Shown here in pieces: positions 1 to 6,668 of a stretch of 14,101 bases of DNA. The translations under genes were made by a program, and so were the position numbers. Every line of letters begins with the position of its first letter. Position 1 is the first letter of the stretch. The stretch is taken from assembly GCA_021776145.1 (NCBI GenBank), contig JAJFGM010000019.1:1-14101 (forward strand), in the 5' to 3' direction. Under the pieces are notes generated by a model. That model made no database searches. It worked only from the letters and a program-made list of their open reading frames with translations, and was not told the DNA's origin. This DNA is from Kiloniellaceae bacterium. Lineage in GTDB: Bacteria > Pseudomonadota > Alphaproteobacteria > Kiloniellales > Kiloniellaceae.

Positions 1-481
1 GTACTCGTTTAGCGTATGTATGAAACTCTATGGCCTCGTGAATGGTTGTGTTCTTTATCCCAGCATGTGCAAACTCGTGCCGCCAGCTCAGTATTTGCTC
101 ATAGCACGTCTGGATGTTGACACCAGTGCGGTCCTCTAAGCGCTTACATCTTTGTTTAAGAGCTTTTCGAAAGTTTGTATGAATTTGAGGATTAAACCTC
201 TTAGCGTAGTTATTTAAATCACCTATTCCAACACGACTACTCAGCTTCTCAAATTGATTGTTCACGAATGCTTGAAAGTCTTTGTGTCGGTCTGACGCGT
301 AATTGACGAGCACTTCTTTCACGCAAGCCTCATAGGCTGCCGCGATGGCAACTACCAGAAGCCCCGCTAAGTCACTACGAAATTCTGAGGAACCACGTGT
401 ACCTTCGGGGACGAATCTTTCCACTTCCTCGACAAGCTTATCGACGCGAGCAAGATGTCTATCGATGTCCGCTCTAGGCAT
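1..481 (-). CDS. HEPN-domain protein, probable RNase (C-terminus beyond window edge)
   Basis: An open frame starts at ATG 481 and runs off the left edge after 160 codons. An alpha-helical N-terminus (DRHLARVDKLVEEVERF, about residues 7-23) leads to the stretch AAAYEACVKEVLVNYA (47-62), typical of the first HEPN helices. A clear Rx4H motif follows in SWRHEFAHAG (R134 and H139). In HEPN ribonucleases this Arg/His pair forms the active site of a dimer. The best family fit is the RiboL-PSP or MAE_28990-like HEPN group, recalled from family patterns and not searched. The start overlaps the last 8 bases of the upstream DUF262 gene (ATGCCTAG), so the two are probably translationally coupled and act together. 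Codon use is AT-richer than in the rest of the window. Function as a defence or toxin RNase is inferred; the C-terminal part is not visible. Confidence 0.75.
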   Translation of the reverse strand, partial: MPRADIDRHLARVDKLVEEVERFVPEGTRGSSEFRSDLAGLLVVAIAAAYEACVKEVLVNYASDRHKDFQAFVNNQFEKLSSRVGIGDLNNYAKRFNPQIHTNFRKALKQRCKRLEDRTGVNIQTCYEQILSWRHEFAHAGIKNTTIHEAIEFHTYAKRV

Positions 482-1580
482 TCAACAAAATCTGTTTTGC
501 CCTGCCTATGCGGTCCTTCAAAATCGCCGTGTCCGTTGTTCGACTTTTCAATGTTTCAGAAAACACATCGTCTAGTAGGAGCGTCTCATACCCACGAACC
601 AGTCGGTTCGAATCGATAGTATCGTCCTCTAGAACAGCAACCATCACGCCTTCGAGCAACGCAGCATTGAGAACCCTCTTCGGTCTAAAAGGTTTGTTAA
701 AATACTCGTCGATCAAATTGACGGTATCAACAAACCGCGCCTGGAACCGTTCAGCTCTCTTGGAGTCGAACGCCTTGTTAGTCGCCATAGCCTTATTTAA
801 ATATTGCAGCATGGGCTTTTCATACTGCTCCCATTCTTCAAACAACGAGAACAGGCGCAGTACGAGCTCGACATCTTTTTGATTCTTGTCGGGCTTCTTC
901 AGCCCTAGAATGGACTGCCAATGTTCGTCAGCATTCAACATCCGCAATGCATCGACAATTGGGCCACGGTATACCGCATTTCGGATTTCTTGTGGCTTGA
1001 GTTGGGTTCCGCCAGTATTCAGTCTTTCGAAAATGTGAAATACGGCATCACCGTCAGTGCTCGGCTTCAGTTGTTTGATGTTTATCGCGCGTAGCGTGGA
1101 GTTACGGAGTTTTCTCTGGTCTCTTGGCTCCAGTTCTTCGAATGCCTTACCATTATACTCCGAGCGCTCGGCCAGCCCCCTTAGCTTAAAAGTCTGTCGA
1201 CGGCCTCGTGCATCCTCTTCACCAAAATATCCATCAAAAAAGTATTTGATCGACATCAAGCGTTGTTGTCCATCAATGACTTCGAGTTGATCCTCTTGGT
1301 TCACATACAAAAAAACTTGAGGAACTGGAAGTCCCATTAAGAACGATTCAATCAGCTTCGACGCCTGCTCGATCTTCCAGACGAACTTCCGCTGATAAAA
1401 TGGAATGATAATATCATCTCTAGCGATCTGAGACGACAACAATTCCAACGAATTATCGGAAGGAGAGATTGAAATATCGTACTCTACGTAAGGGACATCA
1501 TCCTGTTCTTCTTCGGTATTTAGTTCATCACCGTTTATGTCTGTCGCTTCCGCCATAATTTTCTCCGATGGGATTGTCAT
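474..1580 (-). CDS. DUF262 domain protein (GmrSD N-domain / ParB-like fold)
   Basis: This is a typical DUF262 protein of about 368 residues. Numbered from ATG 1580, the family motifs are all present: YQRKFVW (about 62-68), GLPVPQVFL (about 84-92), DGQQRL (about 103-108) and IFERLNTGGTQL (about 183-194), followed by EIRNAVYRG. DGQQR and the FxRLNxGG block are the core of the ParB/Srx-like nucleotide-binding domain found in GmrS, SspE and many phage-defence proteins. The C-terminal half (about 240-368) is helical and shows no HNH motif, so this is not a complete GmrSD nuclease. ATG 1580 follows AAGGA at 5-nt spacing. ATG 1556 follows GGAG at 6-nt spacing and is an equally good start. An in-frame TTG at 1583 is unlikely. 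The HEPN gene downstream overlaps it by 8 bp. The acidic N-terminal 35 residues look disordered. Confidence 0.85.
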   Translation of the reverse strand: MTIPSEKIMAEATDINGDELNTEEEQDDVPYVEYDISISPSDNSLELLSSQIARDDIIIPFYQRKFVWKIEQASKLIESFLMGLPVPQVFLYVNQEDQLEVIDGQQRLMSIKYFFDGYFGEEDARGRRQTFKLRGLAERSEYNGKAFEELEPRDQRKLRNSTLRAINIKQLKPSTDGDAVFHIFERLNTGGTQLKPQEIRNAVYRGPIVDALRMLNADEHWQSILGLKKPDKNQKDVELVLRLFSLFEEWEQYEKPMLQYLNKAMATNKAFDSKRAERFQARFVDTVNLIDEYFNKPFRPKRVLNAALLEGVMVAVLEDDTIDSNRLVRGYETLLLDDVFSETLKSRTTDTAILKDRIGRAKQILLNA

Positions 1581-1736
1581 CAATATCCTTGCTCTTTCTG
1601 GTTAAGCAAGAAATTATTGCGCTTAGTCCATGCCGAACTCAGAAGTGTAGGCGGTTTAATCCACCACTCGCTCATTAAGATCAGCGAACACTGCAGAGGG
1701 GGCAGGGTCAAGTCTTGTGGTATGGCCCGCCCCCTC

Positions 1737-1790
1737 GGTCACGGTCACGGGGTCACGGTCACGGGGTCACGGGTCGGGGGCCACGGGGTT
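1737..1790. repeat. Short tandem repeat, 14-bp unit
   Basis: The unit GGTCACGGTCACGG occurs twice exactly, at 1737-1750 and 1751-1764. A decayed third unit follows (GGTCACGGGTCGGG, then GGCCACGGGG). Each unit is itself built from GGTCAC steps, which fits slippage growth. It directly precedes a partial copy of the element terminus seen at 2182 and 3063. Confidence 0.8.
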
Positions 1791-1813
1791 GTGTCTTGCG
1801 TTTTGACTCGAAG
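1785..1813 (+). repeat. Partial copy of the GGGTCAGG...TTTTGACTC element terminus
   Basis: The stretch GTCTTGCGTTTTGACTCGA (within 1792-1811) matches GTCTTGCCTTTTGACTCGA at the left end of the element at 2182 with one difference. The matching right end is not found nearby, so this is a solitary terminus or a remnant. Confidence 0.55.
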
Positions 1814-1830
1814 TTGTTTCGGACGATCGA

Positions 1831-1926
1831 TTAGGGCGAGTAACGACTTCGCCGTGCTTGCCCTATCCACTCCGACAGTACCTCAAAGACAAACGGGATG
1901 CGACGGCTGGTACGGAGTTCGCGGTG
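1831..1926 (-). pseudogene. Relic of a LysR-family regulator 3' end
   Basis: Read on the minus strand, 1926 down to 1861 encodes HRELRTSRRI followed by PFVFEVLSEWIG. The intact LysR protein in this window ends HRELHTSRRI followed by RLVFDVLAECLG. By hand, 15 of 22 residues and 52 of 66 bases (1861-1926 against 4891-4956) agree, with no gaps. The frame then continues nine further codons to a TAA at 1831, so the original stop is lost. Upstream of the HREL codons the LysR frame cannot be followed; only the tip of the gene remains. It derives from a paralogue of the neighbouring LysR or a close relative, not from a recent copy of it. Confidence 0.75.
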
Positions 1927-2098
1927 CTGCAAGTTCAAATGTGGCTGCTATATTCTATCAAGCGAGTTCAATTGAAGGTAGACTGAAGGCCAGATCTGAC
2001 TCTGGCTTCCGTTTGGCACTTGGCGGCGGAGGCTGGTGTGGCCATGACTGGCGGACACGCCCTGCTGGGCGGGCCAGGATGACCGCGAAAGGACCGTC

Positions 2099-2215
2099 AT
2101 GATCAAACGCGCTCTATCGATTGCCGTGTTCTGTTTGTTGTCGGTCAGCGCCGCACAAAAGCCAAGGGTCACAAAAGCCAAGGGTCAGGTCTTGCCTTTT
2201 GACTCGATGGCGTAA
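2099..2215 (+). pseudogene. Severed 5' end of a secreted-protein gene (signal peptide only)
   Basis: ATG 2099 has AAGGA five bases upstream and encodes MIKRALSIAVFCLLSVSAAQ. This is a textbook signal peptide: basic n-region, hydrophobic core, and a probable cleavage site after SVSA or SAA. After about 22 codons the frame passes into repeat sequence. It enters the 127-bp element at 2182 and stops inside it at TAA 2213. The likeliest reading is the beginning of a periplasmic or secreted-protein gene whose body was lost when the element and the mgtC segment arrived. A genuine 38-residue secreted peptide cannot be excluded, since the ribosome binding site and signal are intact. Confidence 0.5.
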
Positions 2216-2308
2216 CAGATGGACGATTGGGTCGGGTGACGTGCTACAACGTGAGCAGTGTCCGCTCTACTCTCCAAGTTAGGGTGGGCAAAACGCAAAA
2301 CCTGACTC
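2182..2308 (+). repeat. MITE-like element, copy A (127 bp, inverted ends)
   Basis: The left end GGGTCAGGTCTTGCCTTTTG (2182-2201) and the right end (2289-2308) are inverted repeats, 17 of 20 matching. The copy at 3063-3190 aligns along its whole length in the same orientation, with shared interior words such as GTGACGTGCTACAA. It has no coding capacity. Size and ends fit a small non-autonomous element or a REP-type unit moved by an enzyme encoded elsewhere; that mobility is inferred. Confidence 0.7.
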
Positions 2309-2415
2309 TATCTTTACATGCCGGTGGCAGGTGGCGAAGCTTTTCGCGGCCTTGAGGTCTTCCGCTTGACTCGGCACTTTAGTGAATCAACGTCCCTCAC
2401 GATGGATGCTTTCCC

Positions 2416-2970
2416 ATGAGTTCTCTGTTCGGATCGGTGGAATCTGCGCTTTGGGATGGGAAGGCTTTGGGCTTTGCCGATGCGGCGCTGAGAATTACGG
2501 TTGCGGCGCTGTTGGGCTTGGTGGTCGGAATTGACCGCGAATTCAAGCGCAAACCCATCGGCCTGCGCTCCTATATGCTGGTCTCCATTGGGGCGGCAGT
2601 GTTCGCAATGATCAGCCTGGAGCTGTCGCACTTCGCCAATGAGGAGGAGGCTCTTTCCGGTGCGGATATCAGTCGCGTGATACAAGGATTGATTGGCGCC
2701 TTGGGATTTCTTGGCGCGGGGGCCATCATTCAGTCAGGGGACAAAGTCGTCGGAACAGCGACCGCCGCGGCCATTTGGTGCGTTGGCGCGATTGGCTTGG
2801 CGGCCGGTTTTGGATTTTTTGGATACGCAATTCTGTTGGCATTGGCAGCTTTCATGATCTTGGTCGTACTCGGCTATATTAGGGCGCGTGTCAGAGACGA
2901 TATGGATGGCGAGTTGCTCGTCGAGGAGCGCGAACAAGATGGTACGGAACCCGGTAAAAACAAAGACTAG
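2416..2970 (+). CDS. MgtC/SapB-family inner-membrane protein
   Basis: This 184-residue protein has the MgtC N-domain layout. A first helix (about 24-39) ends in GIDREFKRKPIGLRSYM (38-54), the family's conserved cytoplasmic loop. Further helices lie at about 53-70, at 88-106 with SRVIQGLIGALGFLGAGAI (86-104), at about 112-131 with TATAAAIWCVGAIGLAAG, and at 135-156. The charged tail (157-184) is short, so the ACT-like C-domain of Salmonella MgtC is absent, as in most SapB-type members. These proteins are linked to low-Mg2+ and acid stress and to modulation of ATP synthase, but this subgroup's role is not known. ATG 2416 has only a weak upstream GGAT; GTG 2440 is a possible alternative. The gene stands alone, with element copies A and B on either side. 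Confidence 0.88.
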   Translation: MSSLFGSVESALWDGKALGFADAALRITVAALLGLVVGIDREFKRKPIGLRSYMLVSIGAAVFAMISLELSHFANEEEALSGADISRVIQGLIGALGFLGAGAIIQSGDKVVGTATAAAIWCVGAIGLAAGFGFFGYAILLALAAFMILVVLGYIRARVRDDMDGELLVEEREQDGTEPGKNKD

Positions 2971-3062
2971 GCCATGCGGTCTCGGATGTCAGGGCGTCTC
3001 CACCTGCCGAATATCTCTCCGAACCAACTCGACGTTCTTAGATCGGGGTCACAGCGAGGCCG

Positions 3063-3190
3063 GGGTCAGGCATTTCCTTTTGACTCAATGCTGTGGCGGA
3101 TGAACGAAAGGGCAGAGTGACGTGCTACAAAGCAAACAATGTCAGTCACATTCCCTCAAGTCAGGCTGGACAAAAGGCGCAATCTGACCC
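3063..3190 (+). repeat. MITE-like element, copy B (128 bp, inverted ends)
   Basis: The left end is GGGTCAGGCATTTCCTTTTG (3063-3082). The right end, CAAAAGGCGC plus AATCTGACCC (3171-3190), is its imperfect inverted repeat, about 14 of 20. It aligns with copy A over its full length in the same orientation but is clearly diverged, so the two copies are not a fresh duplication. It separates mgtC from the 3' end of the convergent amidohydrolase gene, and its dyad ends could also act as a terminator. Confidence 0.7.
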
Positions 3191-3259
3191 CTACCCGTGC
3201 GATCCCCAACCGGTGCTGGAACCGCATCTTGCGCGTCTGGCCTGGCCCCGCCTGACCGG

Positions 3260-4765
3260 CTAAGCCTTTCGCTGTTTCCCAGATATTTCACAAGCCAAGG
3301 GCAATACCGGCGGCGAGGCCGTCTCGGGCGGGCGTTCGGCACGGTCGAATTTGGAAAACGCCTCCAACGCCCGGCGGTTGGCTGCCGTCATCGTGGTCGC
3401 CGCCGCCGGTTCGTCTAGGGTGAGGACCCGTCCATCCTTTACCACCTGCCGGCCGGCAACGAAGACATCCTTCACCGGCCGTTCGGCGGCGCTGAACACC
3501 AAACAGCGAAGGGGGTCGTGGCCTGGGGCCATGCTGGGATGGGTCAGGTCGACCAGGACCAGGTCGGCGCAGGCGCCGACGCGGATGCGGCCGATGTCGT
3601 CGCGCAACAGCGCCCGCGCGCCACCCAAGGTGGCCGCTTCGAAAACCGCCGCCGTGCTGCCGGCCGCCGGGTCTCGCGCCGCCGTGCGCGCCATGACGGC
3701 GGCCAGGCGCATCTCCTCGAGCATGTTTTGCGGCGCGGTGTCCGTGCCCAGGGAAATGCCCACTCCGGCCTGGCGATAGCGGCGCAGGTCTTCCAGCATC
3801 ACGCCATAACGGGTCAGCACCGTCGGACAGTGGGCGATATGGGCGCCGGCCGTCCCCAGGCGTCGCAGGTCGCCCGGGTCGTCGTTCTCCTCGTTCTCCA
3901 GCCACGAGTGGTGATCCAGGAAGGGCGCGTGCGACAGGGTCACGTCCGGCCCCAGCACGCCGATGGCCTGTAGCCAGGCGACCGGGCTCAAACCGTGGCG
4001 GCGCTGCATTTCGCGAATTTCCGGCAGGACCTGGCAGGCATGGGTCTGCAGGCCGATGCCGCGCTTGCGCGCCGCTTCAAGCGCCTCCTGCAGGAAACGC
4101 TCGCTGCAGGTATCGACCTGGGCCGGCATGATCATCGCGCTCATGCGGCCGCTTTCGTGGGCGATGGCGGCGTCCACGGCTTCCAGGCCGCGGGCGAAGG
4201 ACTCCCGGCCGTCGTCGGCGAACCAGTTCCAGCTCACCTTTTCGCCTTCGCGGTCGAGCGACCACAGGGCCGAGCGCATCATCGGCGCGGCGAAGCCACG
4301 CAGGCCCGAGGCGGCGAAGTTCTCGATCCAGCCGTCGTAGGGTGTCGTGATGTCCGTCAAGCTGGTCACGCCGGAGCGCAAGAGCTCGGCGTAGGCGACA
4401 TTGGCGGTGGCACGCCATCCCTCCCGGTCGTCGCCCCAGCCCGGTTTGTGTTCGTACATGGTGCAGCGCAGGCAGGGATTGACCATGTCCTCGCCGAAAC
4501 CGCGGTTCATCGATTCCGACCAGGGGTGGCTGTGCAGGTTGACCAGGCCCGGCATGACCATCATGCCGCGCCCGGAGATCTCCCGCTGCGCCGTCCCGCC
4601 ATAGGACCGCCCGACATAAACGATGCGCCCGCCGCGTACCGCCACATCGGCAGCGTGCAGATAGGCGTGATTGTCGGTTGCCGCGTCGAATACGACCACC
4701 CTGTCCGCGCCGCGGATCAGGAGGTCGGCCCGGTCGTCGTTGCCGGTCTGTGCCTGGTCCGTCAT
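3260..4765 (-). CDS. Metal-dependent amidohydrolase, ATZ/TRZ (cytosine deaminase-like) type
   Basis: This 501-residue cytoplasmic hydrolase of the amidohydrolase superfamily has an N-terminal beta-sandwich and then a TIM barrel. Metal ligands are all visible: HSH in GLVNLHSHP (H78 and H80), H242 in QTHAC, H279 in LSHAPFL and D342 in LGTDTAPQNMLEEM. AHCPTVLTRYG (311-321) is typical of the ATZ/TRZ group, which removes amino or chloro groups from s-triazines, guanine, S-adenosylhomocysteine and similar ring compounds. The true substrate cannot be told. GGGGAGG lies about 8 nt upstream of ATG 4765. The C-terminal tail (about 460-501) extends past the last barrel elements. The LysR gene lies 122 bp upstream on the same strand and may control it, although transcription could also be shared. 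Length is slightly above the usual 440-480. Confidence 0.85.
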   Translation of the reverse strand: MTDQAQTGNDDRADLLIRGADRVVVFDAATDNHAYLHAADVAVRGGRIVYVGRSYGGTAQREISGRGMMVMPGLVNLHSHPWSESMNRGFGEDMVNPCLRCTMYEHKPGWGDDREGWRATANVAYAELLRSGVTSLTDITTPYDGWIENFAASGLRGFAAPMMRSALWSLDREGEKVSWNWFADDGRESFARGLEAVDAAIAHESGRMSAMIMPAQVDTCSERFLQEALEAARKRGIGLQTHACQVLPEIREMQRRHGLSPVAWLQAIGVLGPDVTLSHAPFLDHHSWLENEENDDPGDLRRLGTAGAHIAHCPTVLTRYGVMLEDLRRYRQAGVGISLGTDTAPQNMLEEMRLAAVMARTAARDPAAGSTAAVFEAATLGGARALLRDDIGRIRVGACADLVLVDLTHPSMAPGHDPLRCLVFSAAERPVKDVFVAGRQVVKDGRVLTLDEPAAATTMTAANRRALEAFSKFDRAERPPETASPPVLPLACEISGKQRKA

Positions 4766-4844
4766 GGCCGCGCCTCCCCCCTATCGCCAAAACCCCGTGG
4801 CCGTCTCGAAAGCAGCCCCTGGAGCATCGGGGGCAGGGAGGGCC

Positions 4845-4871
4845 GGGGTCAAGCCTTGCCATTGAAAAGTG
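4845..4871 (+). repeat. Solitary GGGGTCAAGCCTTGCC motif
   Basis: GGGGTCAAGCCTTGCC followed by ATTGAAAAGTG, between the LysR stop and the amidohydrolase start, resembles the element ends at 2182 and 3063 and the GGGTCAAGTCTTG at 1705. No partner end was found, so it is probably a remnant of the same repeat family. Confidence 0.45.
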
Positions 4872-4887
4872 CGAAGACCCGCCCTGC

Positions 4888-5772
4888 CTACCCCAAGCAC
4901 TCCGCCAGCACATCGAAGACGAGCCGGATGCGGCGGCTGGTGTGGAGTTCCCGGTGGGTCACCAGCCAGATCGGGATGGTGATCGGATCGAGATCGGGCA
5001 GCAGGCGCTCGACCCCGGCGGTGCGGTCGCCGATGTCCGCGGCCATGAGGCCGACGCCCAGGCCCTGCTTGACCATTTCCCAGGCGACGGCGGCGCTTTC
5101 CGAGGTCAGCTTGAAGTTGCCCCGGGACAGCCCCAGCCCCATCTCGTTCAGCCGGATGAGCAGGCGGTCCGACTGCTCGAAACCGATGAATGTCGCGTCG
5201 GACAGGTCGCCGGGCCGGCGCGGGCGGCCGTGGCGCTCGAGATAGCCGGTCGCGGCATAGAGGTTGATGCTGGTCTCGCGCAGCAGCTTGGCGATGAGGT
5301 CGGGCTGCTCGGGGCGGGCGTGGCGGATGGCGATGTCGGCCTCGCGCCGCCTGAGGTCGCGCAGGTCGTTCGAGGCGACGATCTCGACCTCGATGCCCGG
5401 CGCCAGCTCTTGCAGGCGGCGCAGGGCCGGCGGCAACAGGTGCATCGCGATGATGTCCGTGGCGGTGATGCGGACGTGTCCGGCGATGCTTTGGGATTGG
5501 CCGGAGGCGGTGAGGGAGACCCGGCTGGCGGCGTCGCCCATGGCGCGCACGTGGTCGAGCAGCTCCAGGCCCGACTGGGTCAGGGTCAGCGAGCGCCCCG
5601 AACGTTCGAATAGAGTCACGCCGAGCGTGGTCTCGAGGGCCGCGACCTGGCGGCCGAGGGTCGGCTGGGTCAGCCCGAAGGCGCGGCTCGCCGCCGACAG
5701 GGAGCCCTCCTCGGCGGTCACCAGGAAGGCGCGGACCTGATTCCAGTCGAAGGCGATCGCCTGCCAATCCAT
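4888..5772 (-). CDS. LysR-family transcriptional regulator
   Basis: A full-length regulator of 294 residues when started at ATG 5772. The winged helix-turn-helix occupies about 8-67 (FDWNQVRAFLVTAEEGSLSA, then LTQPTLGRQVAALE and RSGRSLTLTQSG). A substrate-binding domain follows (about 95-294; GHVRITATDIIAMHLLPPAL, DLRRREADIAIRHARP). The frame extends upstream to a TTG at 5826, but the added residues precede the normal LysR start and lack support. No good Shine-Dalgarno site precedes ATG 5772. The gene is divergent from the methyltransferase and is followed by the amidohydrolase, either of which may be its target. The last 22 codons have a diverged twin at 1861-1926. The ligand is unknown. Confidence 0.9.
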   Translation of the reverse strand: MDWQAIAFDWNQVRAFLVTAEEGSLSAASRAFGLTQPTLGRQVAALETTLGVTLFERSGRSLTLTQSGLELLDHVRAMGDAASRVSLTASGQSQSIAGHVRITATDIIAMHLLPPALRRLQELAPGIEVEIVASNDLRDLRRREADIAIRHARPEQPDLIAKLLRETSINLYAATGYLERHGRPRRPGDLSDATFIGFEQSDRLLIRLNEMGLGLSRGNFKLTSESAAVAWEMVKQGLGVGLMAADIGDRTAGVERLLPDLDPITIPIWLVTHRELHTSRRIRLVFDVLAECLG

Positions 5773-5793
5773 GCTAAAATTGCCAATCCATGC
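5762..5793. promoter_or_regulatory. 13-bp direct repeat over the lysR start, candidate LysR operator
   Basis: TGCCAATCCATGC occurs exactly at 5762-5774 and again at 5781-5793, centres 19 bp apart. The first copy covers the lysR start codon. The second overlaps the candidate -35 box of the divergent methyltransferase gene. Placement between a LysR gene and a divergent gene is classic for LysR control, but direct repeats at this distance differ from the usual T-N11-A dyad. A small duplication at the start codon is an alternative. Confidence 0.45.
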
Positions 5794-5808
5794 AAATACG
5801 CATATCAC
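5780..5808 (+). promoter_or_regulatory. Candidate sigma-70-type promoter for the methyltransferase gene
   Basis: TTGCCA (5780-5785) and TATCAC (5803-5808) are separated by 17 bp and match the consensus boxes at 5 and 4 of 6 positions. The predicted transcript would start near 5815 and carry a leader of about 85 nt. The -35 box lies inside the 13-bp direct repeat. Confidence 0.4.
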
Positions 5809-5900
5809 AGGAACGAATTTCGGCAATTTATCTTTCCCAAGCGCATAGGTAAACAGCGGCGACTTGAGTGAAGGCGAACGCTATTGGGAGCAAGGATGAT

Positions 5901-6536
5901 ATGATGGGGAGCAGCATGGCGCCGCGGGCAGGATTCTGGGACAGGCATGCCGCGGGCTACGCCAAGCGGCCGGTTGCCGACGCGGCGGCTTACGAGGAGA
6001 AGCTGGCGGTCGCGCGGGGCTACCTGAAACCGGACATGGAGGTTCTGGAGTTCGGCTGCGGCACCGGCTCCACCGCCATCGCCCTGGCGCCCAACGCCCG
6101 CCACATCCATGCCACCGACATCTCCGGCAAGATGCTCGACATCGCCCACGCCAAGGCCGAGGCCGCCCGCATCGAGAACGTTTCCTTCGAGCAATCGAGC
6201 CTCGAGGCGCTGCAGGCGCCCGACGGGCGCTACGATGCGGTCTTGGGCCACAGCATCCTGCACCTGCTGGAGGACAAGGAGGCCGCCGTGGCCAAGGTGT
6301 ATCGGATGTTGAAACCGGGCGGCGTCTTCATCACCTCGACCGTCTGTCTCACCGGCGGCATGGCCCTCCTGCGGTTCGTTCTGCCGATCGGGCGCTTCTT
6401 CGGCCTCTTGCCCCTGGTCAGGTTCTTCAGCGGCGACGACCTGGAAGCCACATTCACCGCCGCCGGTTTCCGCATCGAGCACCGCTGGCAGCCGGAGAAG
6501 GGCAAGGCGGTCTTCATGGTGGCGCGCAAGCCGTGA
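5901..6536 (+). CDS. Class I SAM-dependent methyltransferase (UbiE-like)
   Basis: A compact methyltransferase of about 211 residues. Motif I is VLEFGCGTGS (about 48-57 from ATG 5901), which binds S-adenosylmethionine. HATDISGKML (about 70-79) supplies the acidic residue for the ribose. YDAVLGHSILHLLED and MLKPGGVFI are the usual motifs IV to VI. The region PIGRFFGLLPLVRFFSGDDL is a hydrophobic insert that could meet a lipophilic substrate, as in quinone or lipid methylation; the substrate is not known. The frame extends to GTG 5868, but AAGGA at 5892-5896 favours ATG 5901 or 5904. It is followed by a large palindrome and the NnrU-family gene on the same strand. Confidence 0.85.
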   Translation: MMGSSMAPRAGFWDRHAAGYAKRPVADAAAYEEKLAVARGYLKPDMEVLEFGCGTGSTAIALAPNARHIHATDISGKMLDIAHAKAEAARIENVSFEQSSLEALQAPDGRYDAVLGHSILHLLEDKEAAVAKVYRMLKPGGVFITSTVCLTGGMALLRFVLPIGRFFGLLPLVRFFSGDDLEATFTAAGFRIEHRWQPEKGKAVFMVARKP

Positions 6537-6558
6537 AAACGTGATACCCAAGGCGACA

Positions 6559-6648
6559 AATTATGGGGACACCAATTATGGGGACACAATACTTAATTCT
6601 CGAATTAAGTATTGTGTCCCCATAATTGGTGTACCCATAATTGGTGTA
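6559..6648. repeat. Long palindrome with nested 15-bp tandem units
   Basis: The arms 6561-6599 and 6602-6640 match at 38 of 39 positions around a 2-base centre. The left arm is built from AATTATGGGGACACC and its near-copy AATTATGGGGACACA. On the right, CCCATAATTGGTGTA is present twice (6619-6633 and 6634-6648). The inner core GGGGACACAATACTTAA (6580-6596) is shared with the palindrome at 7218. RNA from either strand would form a very stable hairpin, so it may also terminate or stabilise transcripts. It resembles REP-type elements linked to RAYT transposases; no such gene is in the window. Confidence 0.8.
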
Positions 6649-6668
6649 CCCACTATCGGAGCAAAAGC

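Larger units (their letters stand above)
1581..2098. other. Gene-poor stretch with repeats and relics
   Basis: No intact gene is supported here. The stretch contains a GGGTCAAGTCTTG motif at 1705-1717, a 14-bp tandem repeat (1737-1790), a partial copy of the terminal sequence of the 127-bp elements (1785-1813) and a LysR 3'-end relic (1831-1926). The remainder (about 1930-2098) shows nothing recognisable. An open frame at 1617-2102 on the plus strand crosses the tandem repeats, and one at 1948-2181 on the minus strand also has no family resemblance; both are taken as chance. The composition rises from the AT-rich left island to the GC-rich backbone, so this may be the junction of an acquired segment. 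Confidence 0.6.

Noticed and set aside
474..1583. Complete GmrSD-type modification-dependent nuclease
   Set aside because: Only the DUF262 part is present; no HNH (DUF1524) motif is seen in the C-terminal half.
1617..2102. 161-codon open frame on the plus strand
   Set aside because: It runs across short tandem repeats and, on the opposite strand, a LysR relic; no family features and no ribosome binding site.
3995..5245. 416-codon open frame on the plus strand
   Set aside because: Antisense to the amidohydrolase and LysR genes, which carry intact motifs; composition is that of a shadow frame.
5773..5826. N-terminal extension of the LysR protein from TTG 5826
   Set aside because: The added residues lie before the normal LysR start and overlap the direct repeat; ATG 5772 gives the usual length.
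6612..6668. N-terminal extension of the NnrU-family protein
   Set aside because: It would encode a Cys/His-rich repeat translated from the palindrome; GGAG precedes ATG 6669.
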